Assembly (NCBI GenBank): GCA_025363455.1
Contig: JANYDW010000037.1
Coordinates: 1 to 64,000 of the forward strand
Origin: Oleiharenicola sp.
GTDB lineage: Bacteria > Verrucomicrobiota > Verrucomicrobiia > Opitutales > Opitutaceae
DNA length: 64,000 nt
Reading direction: 5' to 3'
Shown: piece after piece, positions 15,899 to 23,482 of the stretch
How the letters are laid out: each line of letters begins with the position of its first letter
Numbering within the stretch: the stretch's first letter is position 1
Translations under genes and position numbers: made by a program
The notes under the pieces: generated by a model
Told to the model about the DNA's origin: nothing
Databases searched by the model: none
Seen by the model: only the letters and a program-made list of their open reading frames with translations

Positions 15899-15924
15899 TC
15901 GATCCGCCTTCAGAATCCGCCGCC

Positions 15925-18108
15925 ATGAGCCCCGGATCCAACAGGTGGTGGTCGACCCCTGACCGCCTGACGACCTCGCCCTTCACCGTGGAGCACGTGG
16001 ACAAGTCGCGGGTGAGCCGCCGCCGGGCGACGTTCTTCAGCCTGATCTTCCTCCTCACCACGCTGGCGACGTGGTTCATGGCCGATCTGCTGTGGCGCGG
16101 GTCGGTGTACCTTATTGACCTGCCCGTGCTGGTGCTGTTCTCGATCCTGTTTTCCAACATCGCCACCGGCTTCTGCACCGCGCTACTCGGACTTTACGTC
16201 ATCAATCGCGGTGACACCGCGCGGATCAGCCGGACGATCGAGAATGTGCCGCTGGATCAGCTCCAGCTCGGCAGCACTGCGATCGTGATGCCGGTGTTCA
16301 ATGAGGATCCCAGCCGCGTCTTCGAGGGGCTGCGCGTGATCTACCGCTCGCTGGAAAAGACCGGCCGGCTCGACGAGTTCGACTTTTTCATTCTCAGCGA
16401 CTCCAACGATCCCAACCGCTGGATCCAGGAAGAGGTGGCGTGGGCCGAGCTCTGCAAGCAGCTCAACGGCTTCGGCCGCATCTTCTATCGCAAGCGCCGC
16501 ATCTCGATCAACAAGAAGAGCGGCAACATCGCGGACTTCCTGCGCCGCTGGGGCCGGAGCTACCGCTACATGGTGGTGCTGGACGCGGACAGCATCATGA
16601 CCGGCGAATCCATCGTGAAGCTCGTGGCCATGATGGAACGCAACCCCACGGTCGGCATCCTGCAGACCGCTCCCCGCATCATCAACGGCGTGACCTTATA
16701 TTCGCGGGTCCAGCAATTCGCCAGCCGGCTCTACGGCTCGCTCTTTCTCGCCGGGCTGAACTACTGGCACCAAGGTGAGAGCAATTACTGGGGGCACAAC
16801 GCGGTGATCCGCGTCGTCCCGTTCATGGAGCACGCCGCGCTGCCCGATCTGCCCGGCAAGGAACCGTTCGGCGGACGCATCCTCAGCCACGATTTCGTCG
16901 AGGCTGCGCTCATGCGCCGCGCCGGCTGGAAGGTCTGGCTGGCCTATGACCTCGAAGGCAGCTTCGAGGAGGGACCGCCCACGCTGATCGACGCCGCCAA
17001 ACGCGACCGTCGCTGGTGCCAGGGCAACCTGCAGCACAGCTGGCTCCTCTCGGCCAAAGCCCTGCACCCGCTCAATCGCTTTCACCTGTTCCAGGGCATC
17101 ATGGGCTACCTCGCGTCGCCGATCTGGCTCCTGTTCATGCTGCTCAGCACGCTGCACCGGTTCAATGTGGTGGAGCACGGCGACGGGTCCGAGAAATATA
17201 CCATGATCTTCAACTACGCCGTGCCGGTGCCCGAGGCGCTCGCGCTGTTCGGCCTGACCATGACGCTGATCTTCCTGCCCAAGGTGCTGAGCGTCGGGCT
17301 GGTCTTGAAGCACGGGCGCAGCGCGGCTTATGGGGGATCGGCGCGGCTGATTGCCAGCGCGGCGCTGGAGGTGATCACCTCGGCCCTGCTCGCGCCGATC
17401 AACATGATGTTCCACGCCAAGTTCGTGGTCTACATCCTCCTCGGCCAGGGCGTCGGTTGGGTTACCCAACAGCGCGCGGCGAGCGACGAGGCGGACTGGC
17501 GCGAGGCGATCATCACGCACTCGGGCCAGACGCTTTTCGGCCTCGTGTGGGGTGCGTCGACCTACGTGCTGGCCCCATCGTTTTTCTGGTGGCTGCTGCC
17601 CGTGCTGCTCGGTCTGGTCTTCGCGGCGCCGCTCTCGATCATGCTCAGCCGGGCCGGCCTCGGTCGCCGGGCGCGTGAGCTGGGGCTGTTCCTCACGCCC
17701 GACGAGACGCAGCCGGCGCCGGAGCTGGCGCAATTGGAGCACAACCTGGAGGAGTGCTATCGCCAGATGCAGCCGATTCGCGAGCTGCGGAAGGATTACG
17801 GGTTGATGCAGGCCATCCTCGATCCGTATGTGAACGCCGTGCACGTGTCGCTCCTGCGCCAGCGACGCCCCGGTAGCTATTCCGTGCGGCGTTACTTCGT
17901 GGAATTGCGCCGCCGGCTCCTTGCCGACGGCCCGGAGAAGTTGGCGACGCGCGAGAAACTGGCGCTGCTGCTCGACGCCGAATCGATGAACTGGCTGCAC
18001 GAGCACCTTTGGAAGCAGCCACCTGCCCGGCTTTCCCCGTGGTGGCGCCTGGCCATGCGCCAGTACAACGTGCTCACGGCGACTCCAGTGACTGCTCTCT
18101 ACCGCTGA
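15925..18108 (+). CDS. opgH: Glucans biosynthesis glucosyltransferase H (MdoH/OpgH)
   Basis: An inner-membrane family 2 glycosyltransferase that polymerises UDP-glucose into the glucan backbone. It is 727 residues from the ATG at 15925. Two N-terminal membrane segments (FFSLIFLLTTLATWFMADLL and LPVLVLFSILFSNIATGFCT) precede the catalytic domain. The GT-A signature residues are clear: IVMPVFNEDP, ILSDSNDPNRW, VVLDADSIMTG, SHDFVEAALMRRAGW and RRWCQGNLQH (the QxxRW-type acceptor motif in reversed form). Several more membrane helices follow (about residues 395-580). The C-terminal 130 residues are soluble and basic. The start codon is placed after the palindromic repeat because the upstream extension has no family similarity. 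Confidence 0.95.
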   Translation: MSPGSNRWWSTPDRLTTSPFTVEHVDKSRVSRRRATFFSLIFLLTTLATWFMADLLWRGSVYLIDLPVLVLFSILFSNIATGFCTALLGLYVINRGDTARISRTIENVPLDQLQLGSTAIVMPVFNEDPSRVFEGLRVIYRSLEKTGRLDEFDFFILSDSNDPNRWIQEEVAWAELCKQLNGFGRIFYRKRRISINKKSGNIADFLRRWGRSYRYMVVLDADSIMTGESIVKLVAMMERNPTVGILQTAPRIINGVTLYSRVQQFASRLYGSLFLAGLNYWHQGESNYWGHNAVIRVVPFMEHAALPDLPGKEPFGGRILSHDFVEAALMRRAGWKVWLAYDLEGSFEEGPPTLIDAAKRDRRWCQGNLQHSWLLSAKALHPLNRFHLFQGIMGYLASPIWLLFMLLSTLHRFNVVEHGDGSEKYTMIFNYAVPVPEALALFGLTMTLIFLPKVLSVGLVLKHGRSAAYGGSARLIASAALEVITSALLAPINMMFHAKFVVYILLGQGVGWVTQQRAASDEADWREAIITHSGQTLFGLVWGASTYVLAPSFFWWLLPVLLGLVFAAPLSIMLSRAGLGRRARELGLFLTPDETQPAPELAQLEHNLEECYRQMQPIRELRKDYGLMQAILDPYVNAVHVSLLRQRRPGSYSVRRYFVELRRRLLADGPEKLATREKLALLLDAESMNWLHEHLWKQPPARLSPWWRLAMRQYNVLTATPVTALYR

Positions 18109-18151
18109 TTACGCCGGGCGTCGCACCGATGAGATCATTCTCCCAGAGGTG

Positions 18152-18244
18152 GGCCACGAAAAACACGAAAAGGTATTGCTACTCCTAACAACCTGTTCCG
18201 AGCGCCGATAGGCGCAGGCTCGATTTTTTGTGTTTCTTGTGGCC
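18152..18244. repeat. GGCCACGAAAAACACGAAAA inverted repeat
   Basis: The left arm GGCCACGAAAAACACGAAAA (18152-18171) faces TTTTTTGTGTTTCTTGTGGCC (18224-18244, one base more). About 50 bases separate the arms. The stem ends in T-rich sequence and could act as a bidirectional transcript end between convergent opgH and the GYF-like gene. Confidence 0.7.
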
Positions 18245-18275
18245 AATGGTTCGGACTAGGCGGTCTCGCCGCGTC

Positions 18276-18875
18276 TCAATACCGGTCCATCACGCCATAC
18301 ATGGACCAGAGCAGGCCGAAGGTGTAGAGGGCGGAACAGCCGATGCCGAAAACCATGCTCATGGTGCTCTGCATGACGATGCCCGCGCCGAGGATGACCG
18401 CGTTGCCGACAATGATCATGAACCAGAAATCCAGGCTGCGCTTGGAAATCCGGAAGCGGCTCGCCCGTGGAAGGTCGAACCCGGACAGTTTCTCGGCCTC
18501 GCGGATTTCGCCGAGAATGTCGTGCACATCGATCTTGGGCAGGTTGGCGGCCTTGGCGTTCACATTCTCAAACTTGGCGGTGGTGGTGCGGAAGCGCTTC
18601 CGGTTGATTTGCGCCGGGTCGTTCTCCTGGCCCGGTGGGGTCCATACGTCCGGGGTGCTGTTCTCCTGAGTCAGAAGACCCGGGAAAAGAATGGGCTGGA
18701 GCTCGCTGTCCCGAAGGAGAATATATTCCTCGTCACCTTCGCGGGCGACGTGGGTGTCCGGGGTGATTTTCTTCAGATAGACCAGGGATTCGAGTCCCTC
18801 GATCGTGTAGGGCCCGCCCACACTTTCCTCAATGTAGATGTAATAGCGGACGGAATCGTCCCCGGACAGATTCAT
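18276..18875 (-). CDS. GYF_2-like domain protein with two C-terminal membrane segments
   Basis: A 199-residue protein. Residues 8-60 (VRYYIYIEESVGGPYTIEGL, then LKKITPDTHVAREGDEEYILL) resemble the GYF_2 domain, with its YY-x4-GPYT and PDTxVxxEGDEE pattern. The middle is a polar linker. Two membrane segments close the protein (FWFMIIVGNAVILGAGIVMQ and SMVFGIGCSALYTFGLLWSMYG). Such small membrane-tethered GYF_2 proteins are common in Verrucomicrobiota and mostly uncharacterised. It is convergent with opgH and not linked by spacing to other genes. Confidence 0.65.
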   Translation of the reverse strand: MNLSGDDSVRYYIYIEESVGGPYTIEGLESLVYLKKITPDTHVAREGDEEYILLRDSELQPILFPGLLTQENSTPDVWTPPGQENDPAQINRKRFRTTTAKFENVNAKAANLPKIDVHDILGEIREAEKLSGFDLPRASRFRISKRSLDFWFMIIVGNAVILGAGIVMQSTMSMVFGIGCSALYTFGLLWSMYGVMDRY

Positions 18876-19039
18876 GAGTCATCTGGTGTTAGAATTGAGC
18901 CCGTCAGGGGAGGAGGCGCGAAATTGACGGGCGGGTCAAGCGCGCCGAAGAGAAGCGACAGTTCCGGTCGCGGCGGGGAAGACTGCGCGGCGGTTGAATG
19001 AAATATTTCAAACCAGACCCTTAGCTGGGCCCACCACGC

Positions 19040-19414
19040 TCAAGGCGCGGCGCTGGCGTGGGCGAGCCAGACCGCGGCGATTGGAATCACCGTGCCCAGG
19101 ACCAGACAGCCGACGACGGCCAGCCGGCTGCGGCCGAGCTTGAAGGCCATGACCACGCCGAGGGCCATCGTGGCGATGAGCGCCACCCCCATCGCGGCGG
19201 TGAAAAGCTTCATGGCGGTGGCGGGTTCGCCTCTCGCCATGCGCTGGTCCTTGTGCACTGTGGCCAGAGTTTTGATCCAGGCCGGTGGTGGCGGCTGATT
19301 CTTCGGCGCCTCGTGCAGGCGGTAGGTTTGGAGGATGCCAGTGAACGAGAAAAACGCGACCAAGGGTGCGAAGAAGCAACCGAGATACAGGTGCAGCTGG
19401 CGGAGTGATTTCAT
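19040..19414 (-). CDS. Small PepSY-associated transmembrane (PepSY_TM-like) protein
   Basis: A 124-residue membrane protein starting MKSLRQLHLYLGCFFAPLVAF. The start matches PepSY_TM proteins, where LHxxLG is followed by a first helix and TGI. It has three membrane segments (YLGCFFAPLVAFFSFTGILQ, LFTAAMGVALIATMALGVVM and AVVGCLVLGTVIPIAAVWLA) and a short periplasmic loop (HEAPKNQPPPPAWIKTLATV). Proteins of this type often accompany iron uptake or cytochrome systems, but no such gene is adjacent here. The ATG at 19414 is preferred over 19471 because it begins exactly at the first family motif. Confidence 0.65.
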   Translation of the reverse strand: MKSLRQLHLYLGCFFAPLVAFFSFTGILQTYRLHEAPKNQPPPPAWIKTLATVHKDQRMARGEPATAMKLFTAAMGVALIATMALGVVMAFKLGRSRLAVVGCLVLGTVIPIAAVWLAHASAAP

Positions 19415-19579
19415 TGCAGGAGAGTTCAGGCGACCATGACCTTTCCACTGAATATCACGCAAGCTCACCAATTCGCCCCTAAAAAAGCAGGTATATACCC
19501 CAGTGGTAGTGGGGGCGATATTGCTATACTCGCGCGTGAATCAGCATCGTAGCCTATCGTTGCGAAGCTACGAAAACCA

Positions 19580-21565
19580 ATGAGCGTTGACCCTGTCTCC
19601 CGCAACCATCCCTCTCCACCCCCGGCCGACCTACTGTTGGCGGCGATCATCGATTCCTCTGATGATGCCATCCTGAGCAAGGATCTGAATGGTACCATCA
19701 CCACCTGGAACAAGGGGGCCGAGCGACTTTTCGGCTATGTCGCGGAAGAAATGATTGGACAGCCCATTTTGATGCTGCTGCCAACGGAGCGGGCTCAGGA
19801 GGAGGTGGAAATTCTCCAAAAAGTACGCCGCGGCGAACGTGTCGATCATTTTGAAACCGTGCGCGTGAGGAAGAACGGCACCTCGGTGGAGGTGGCGGTT
19901 ACCGTCTCGCCCATCAAGGACGCCCGCGGGAACATCATCGGTGCGTCGAAAATTGCCCGGGATATCACGAAACAGAAACGGGGCGATCGCGCCGACCTGT
20001 TGCTCGCGTCGATTGTCAGCTCCTCGGACGATGCGATCATCAGCAAGAGCCTGGAGGGCATCATCACCAGTTGGAACGATGGGGCGCAGCGTATTTTCGG
20101 CTATACGACCGACGAAATGATCGGCCAGCCCGTTCTCCGGCTCATCCCGCCGGAGCGATGGGCGGAGGAACCGGACATCCTGCAACGCTTGCGCCGCGGC
20201 ATACGCGTCGATCACTTCGAGACGATTCGCGTACGCAAGAACGGTGAATACTTTCCGGTATCGCTCACCATTTCGCCGGTGCGGGATTCCTCAGGGGAAA
20301 TCATCGGCGCTTCCAAGATCGCCCGGGACATCACCGAAATGAAGCGCGCCTCCGCCGAGCGGGAACAGCTGCTGGAAAGCGAACGGACGGCCCGATCCCA
20401 GGCGGAGCACGCCAACCGGATGAAGGACGAATTCCTCTCCACGATGTCCCACGAACTGCGCACGCCCTTAAATGCGATTCTCGGCTGGACGGAAGTCCTG
20501 GAGCACGGGGGACAAGGACCGGACGATGTCATTCACGGGGTGCAGATCATCAAACGCAACGCCCTCATGCAGGCGCAACTGATCGAGGACCTGCTGGATT
20601 TGGGCCGGATCTCATCGGGCAAGATGACGCTCAACGTGGAGCCCGTCGATATCGGGCTCGTCATCCGGGAGGCCCTGGCGTCGGTCGAGCACGCGGCCCA
20701 GGCCAAGGAGATCACCATCAAGCCGGTCATCGGGACCATCCGGGGCCTGCTGGGCGATGGGAAGCGGCTCCAGCAGGTCGTTTGGAATCTGTTGACCAAC
20801 GCGATCAAGTTTACACCCAATCGGGGAAAAATCGCGGTTAACGCCATGCGCGTCAATTCGCACATCGAAATTTCCGTGGCAGATTCGGGCCAGGGCATCG
20901 CCGCCGATTTCCTGCCGCATCTCTTCGAGCGTTTTCGCCAGGCGGATTCCTCGACCACCCGGCAGCATGGCGGATTGGGTATCGGCCTCTCCCTTGTCAA
21001 ACAACTGGTGGAGCTGCATGGTGGCACCGTGCGGGCGGAGAGCGCTGGCGTGGACCACGGGGCCACCTTCACGCTGGTGTTGCCGGTGGCCGCCTTGCAT
21101 ACCGAAAGTCCGCAACGGCCGGTGCCCCGGGGAAACCCGGGTCCCCTTGCCCCCGAAATCCTACCCGACCTGCAGGGCATCAAGGTCCTCGCGGTGGACG
21201 ACGACAAGGATTCGCTGGAATTGGTGAAACGCATCCTGAGCGGACGCAATGCCGAGGTGGAAACGGCTTCGTCGGTGGATGAAGCCATGGCCAGGTTTGA
21301 TCGTTTCGCGCCTGACGTCGTGCTCAGTGACATCGGCATGCCGGGGAATGATGGCTACGAACTCGTTCGCCGGATCCGGCAGCATGCCACCGGCGCCACG
21401 ACTCCCGCGGCCGCGCTGACCGCCTTGGCGCGGTCTGACGATCGCACCCGGGCGCTGACGGCGGGCTTTCAGAGCCACGTGGCTAAACCGGTGGCGGCGG
21501 CGGAAATCGTCGCCATGGTCCGCAGCCTGGCCAGCATGCATCGCCCGCAGCGCAGCCCGGTGTGA
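19580..21565 (+). CDS. Hybrid sensor histidine kinase with two PAS domains and a receiver
   Basis: A soluble 661-residue kinase. Two PAS domains of near-identical sequence occupy about residues 15-135 and 140-260. Each has the pattern IxxSxDAIxSKxLxGxITxWNxGAxRxFGY and ends in GASKIARDIT, so they look like a tandem duplication. The HisKA domain carries FLSTMSHELRTPLNAILGW (the phosphorylated His). The ATPase has NLLTNAIKFTPN, DSGQGIA, FERFRQAD and GGLGIGLSLVK. A receiver domain from about residue 535 has DDDKDS, the phospho-acceptor Asp in VVLSDIGMPGNDG, and the conserved Lys in HVAKPV. No membrane segment exists, so it senses a cytoplasmic signal. It ends in the receiver; no output regulator is adjacent. 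Confidence 0.93.
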   Translation: MSVDPVSRNHPSPPPADLLLAAIIDSSDDAILSKDLNGTITTWNKGAERLFGYVAEEMIGQPILMLLPTERAQEEVEILQKVRRGERVDHFETVRVRKNGTSVEVAVTVSPIKDARGNIIGASKIARDITKQKRGDRADLLLASIVSSSDDAIISKSLEGIITSWNDGAQRIFGYTTDEMIGQPVLRLIPPERWAEEPDILQRLRRGIRVDHFETIRVRKNGEYFPVSLTISPVRDSSGEIIGASKIARDITEMKRASAEREQLLESERTARSQAEHANRMKDEFLSTMSHELRTPLNAILGWTEVLEHGGQGPDDVIHGVQIIKRNALMQAQLIEDLLDLGRISSGKMTLNVEPVDIGLVIREALASVEHAAQAKEITIKPVIGTIRGLLGDGKRLQQVVWNLLTNAIKFTPNRGKIAVNAMRVNSHIEISVADSGQGIAADFLPHLFERFRQADSSTTRQHGGLGIGLSLVKQLVELHGGTVRAESAGVDHGATFTLVLPVAALHTESPQRPVPRGNPGPLAPEILPDLQGIKVLAVDDDKDSLELVKRILSGRNAEVETASSVDEAMARFDRFAPDVVLSDIGMPGNDGYELVRRIRQHATGATTPAAALTALARSDDRTRALTAGFQSHVAKPVAAAEIVAMVRSLASMHRPQRSPV

Positions 21566-21640
21566 CGCGCTGTAGGAGCGGCTTGATGCCGCGATGGGTG
21601 CTACCTGTTTGTCGGAGAAAAGCTGCGCCTGGCGTTCAAC

Positions 21641-21937
21641 CTACCAGAGTAAATTGGGGTCATTCCGAACATCCCAAATGCGCACAATGCTCACGGTTTG
21701 CGCTGACTCATTTAGCGCGTAGAAAATTAGATACCATTTGGGGTGAAAGATCCTGCGATAGCCCGGCCGTTCGGGTACTGCCATGCCGCGGCGAGGCAGG
21801 GTGGCCAGCGACATGGCGGCATCGAAAAGTGAATTGCCGAGTCGCTCGGCATAGGCGGCGTTGAACTGTGCCTGGAAACGAACGATGTCGCCCAAGTCTT
21901 GGATGGCCCGTGTCGCAAAGACTACACGGTGGACTAT
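21641..21937 (-). CDS. ParE/RelE-superfamily toxin without a standard start codon
   Basis: About 98 residues of a ParE-like toxin: VHRVVFATRAIQDLGDIVRF, an Ala-rich helix (FNAAYAERLGNSLFDAAMSL), then LPRRGMAVPERPGYRRIFHP, WYLIFYALNESAQTVSIVRI and WDVRNDPNLLW. The spacing fits the family: two helices, then beta strands with the Arg and Trp residues. The antitoxin stop TAG (21934-21936) overlaps the codon that should start the toxin. That codon reads ATA, giving ATAG where ATGA is usual. No ATG, GTG or TTG exists in frame at this point; the only upstream ATG (22063) is inside the antitoxin in another frame. It may use ATA with translational coupling, or be silenced. Confidence 0.7.
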   Translation of the reverse strand: MVHRVVFATRAIQDLGDIVRFQAQFNAAYAERLGNSLFDAAMSLATLPRRGMAVPERPGYRRIFHPKWYLIFYALNESAQTVSIVRIWDVRNDPNLLW

Positions 21938-22134
21938 TCCTTGATTTTCTTGTACACTTCCTTGGCCGGGACCGTTGGTTCGGCCTTTAGAGAATGAATT
22001 CCTTCGTCCAACGCGGCGAGCATGGGCGGGGTGCTCGCAGGCATGAGCCGGGCGGCGATCCAATCGCCCACTTCCCGCAATTGCTCGGGCGGCAGACGAT
22101 CTAGTGCGGTTTCAATCTCCTGGACTGTGCTCAT
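21934..22134 (-). CDS. Antitoxin of a ParE-like toxin pair
   Basis: A 66-residue protein from the ATG at 22134: MSTVQEIETALDRLPPEQLR, EVGDWIAARLMPASTPPMLA, then a C-terminal tail (EGIHSLKAEPTVPAKEVYKKIKE). The helical front half followed by a flexible, lysine-rich toxin-binding tail is usual for antitoxins encoded before ParE-type toxins. It directly precedes and overlaps the toxin. Longer upstream extensions run into the inverted repeat of the RAYT element and are not real. Two GACGAAGACGACGG-like direct repeats at 22201-22221 lie just upstream of the gene. Confidence 0.7.
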   Translation of the reverse strand: MSTVQEIETALDRLPPEQLREVGDWIAARLMPASTPPMLAALDEGIHSLKAEPTVPAKEVYKKIKE

Positions 22135-22220
22135 GGCCGAAACGGTGCAGATTTTTGGGCTTGAGGCAACTGCGCGGTGGGCTTTCCCGGCGCGGCTGCT
22201 GACGAAGACGACGGAAGACG

Positions 22221-23303
22221 ACGGGGTCAGGTTATGTGGTCTGTGGCAGGTTATCGTTCCCTTCGGCTCCTCCCTCGATTCGACGCAATCGGGCATTCAA
22301 TTTGCGACTCACTTCGTCCCTCGCGCCCAGGTGCAAGTGGGTTCCCAGCCAGCGATTCGTCACTGTGGTTCTGGCCTTCAGCGCGGCGGCCAGCTGAAGT
22401 TTCCAATCCGCGGACTTGCCTCCCGACTGTAAGTCGTCGCAAGAGCGCCGCCGTCGGTGCAATTCCTGCCCCAGGGCCGCGAGCCAGTCCGCTTCCCGGG
22501 CAGCCTGGAGATCGGTGGCCAGCTGGGGTCCCCGGGCCGCGAGTTCCCGATGCTCAGCCATTACCGCCGTCGCAAAGTCTCGCGTGCCGATGACCCAGCC
22601 CTTGGACATGGCTTCGAATCGTTGCCGCCGCTGCGTTGGTTCATCCTCGGCCAGCCAGCCCAGATAGGTCAGATACTGGCGTACCCCCGCCGGTGTCCGC
22701 GAGAGATCGCCTGCGTGACGGAGTGCCGGTTCGGGCTCAAACCATTCCGGCGGCCGGGTGGCGCGGTCCAGCCAACTCAGGCTCGTCCACCGATAGCGGC
22801 TCAAGGCATTTACAGTGCAGATATTCGCGCGGACGGGGTTGAGATGGATATAGTGGCAGAGCGGGCCCAAACCTTCGCCCGGCTGCGCGAGCAGGCTCTT
22901 GTAGCGGCCTTGGAAGATATGACCCCGCTCCTGGCGCAGTCGGTTGAAGCGCAACGCAAAGGTGCCTTGAAACCATCGCATGCCATCAGCCAGGTTTGCC
23001 CCCGGGGTGGAAAGGGCCAGATGGTAATGATTCGACATGACACACCAGGCGTGCACCCGCCACCCGGTGTGCACGCACGCCTCATCCAGGCACCGCAGAA
23101 AGGCCTCTTTGGTTTTGTCAGATTGAAAGATCGCCGACCGATAGTTTCCCCTATTCAGGACATGATAGACCCCGGCTTCTGATTCCATGCGCAAGCGACG
23201 GGCCATACCGCCAGCCTGCCTTCCGCCAGGCTCCTGCCCAACCTATCCACGTAATTTATCCGTAAGTGCCTCAATGATCACAGACCACATAACCTGACCC
23301 CGT
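22221..23303 (-). mobile_element. RAYT unit bounded by perfect 25-bp inverted repeats
   Basis: The unit is 1083 bp. The left end is 22221-22245 (ACGGGGTCAGGTTATGTGGT, then CTGTG). The right end is 23279-23303 and is its exact reverse complement (CACAGACCACATAACCTGAC, then CCCGT). The single gene inside is a Y1/HUH transposase whose TAA stop is formed by the left repeat. No target-site duplication is evident at the flanks (AGACG on the left, TGACT on the right), which agrees with the HUH mechanism. The element is inserted 87 bases upstream of the antitoxin start. Confidence 0.85.
22232..23206 (-). CDS. REP-associated tyrosine transposase (Y1/HUH, RAYT)
   Basis: A 324-residue single-strand DNA transposase. 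The start is MARRLRMESEAGVYHVLNRG. The HUH metal motif lies in AWCVMSNHYHLALSTP (His-Tyr-His), and the catalytic Tyr is expected in HIFQGRYKSLLAQ. LCHYIHLNPVRA and RYRWTSL are further RAYT signatures. The C-terminal 150 residues form an additional arginine-rich helical region (ELAARGPQLATDLQAAREAD and KLQLAAALKARTTVTNRWLG) that looks like a DNA-binding helix-turn-helix. It lies within a unit with perfect inverted repeats. Its relation to the many palindromic repeats in this window is unproven because those repeats do not share the terminal sequence. Confidence 0.92.
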   Translation of the reverse strand: MARRLRMESEAGVYHVLNRGNYRSAIFQSDKTKEAFLRCLDEACVHTGWRVHAWCVMSNHYHLALSTPGANLADGMRWFQGTFALRFNRLRQERGHIFQGRYKSLLAQPGEGLGPLCHYIHLNPVRANICTVNALSRYRWTSLSWLDRATRPPEWFEPEPALRHAGDLSRTPAGVRQYLTYLGWLAEDEPTQRRQRFEAMSKGWVIGTRDFATAVMAEHRELAARGPQLATDLQAAREADWLAALGQELHRRRRSCDDLQSGGKSADWKLQLAAALKARTTVTNRWLGTHLHLGARDEVSRKLNARLRRIEGGAEGNDNLPQTT

Positions 23304-23482
23304 TGACTCCTCCAACTCGGTTTTACATGGGCAGGGTCTGTTTGAGCCGCCACTCGGTGGCCACGCTTTCACTGCGTTCAAGCGCGGCTACGGGAGATGG
23401 CGGCGGTCCTGCCGGTAGTTAATCCCGGCCCGCAGGGAGGCGGGCCCTCCATTTGCGGGGTGAGGGCACCCCACCCACAGGG
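23304..23482. other. Intergenic stretch with a half palindromic repeat
   Basis: This 179-base gap lies between the RAYT unit and pyrC. It holds CGGCCCGCAGGGAGGCGGGC and CTCCAT at 23426-23452. These match the second half of the TGGAGGGCTCGCG element seen upstream of pyrR and after the transketolase gene. No gene was seen. Confidence 0.55.

Noticed and set aside
15826-15924. 33-codon N-terminal extension of OpgH
   Set aside because: It translates a palindromic repeat, and OpgH family similarity begins only after the ATG at 15925.
21934-22296. Longer antitoxin starting at 22296
   Set aside because: The extra 54 residues are encoded by the end of the RAYT unit and its inverted repeat.
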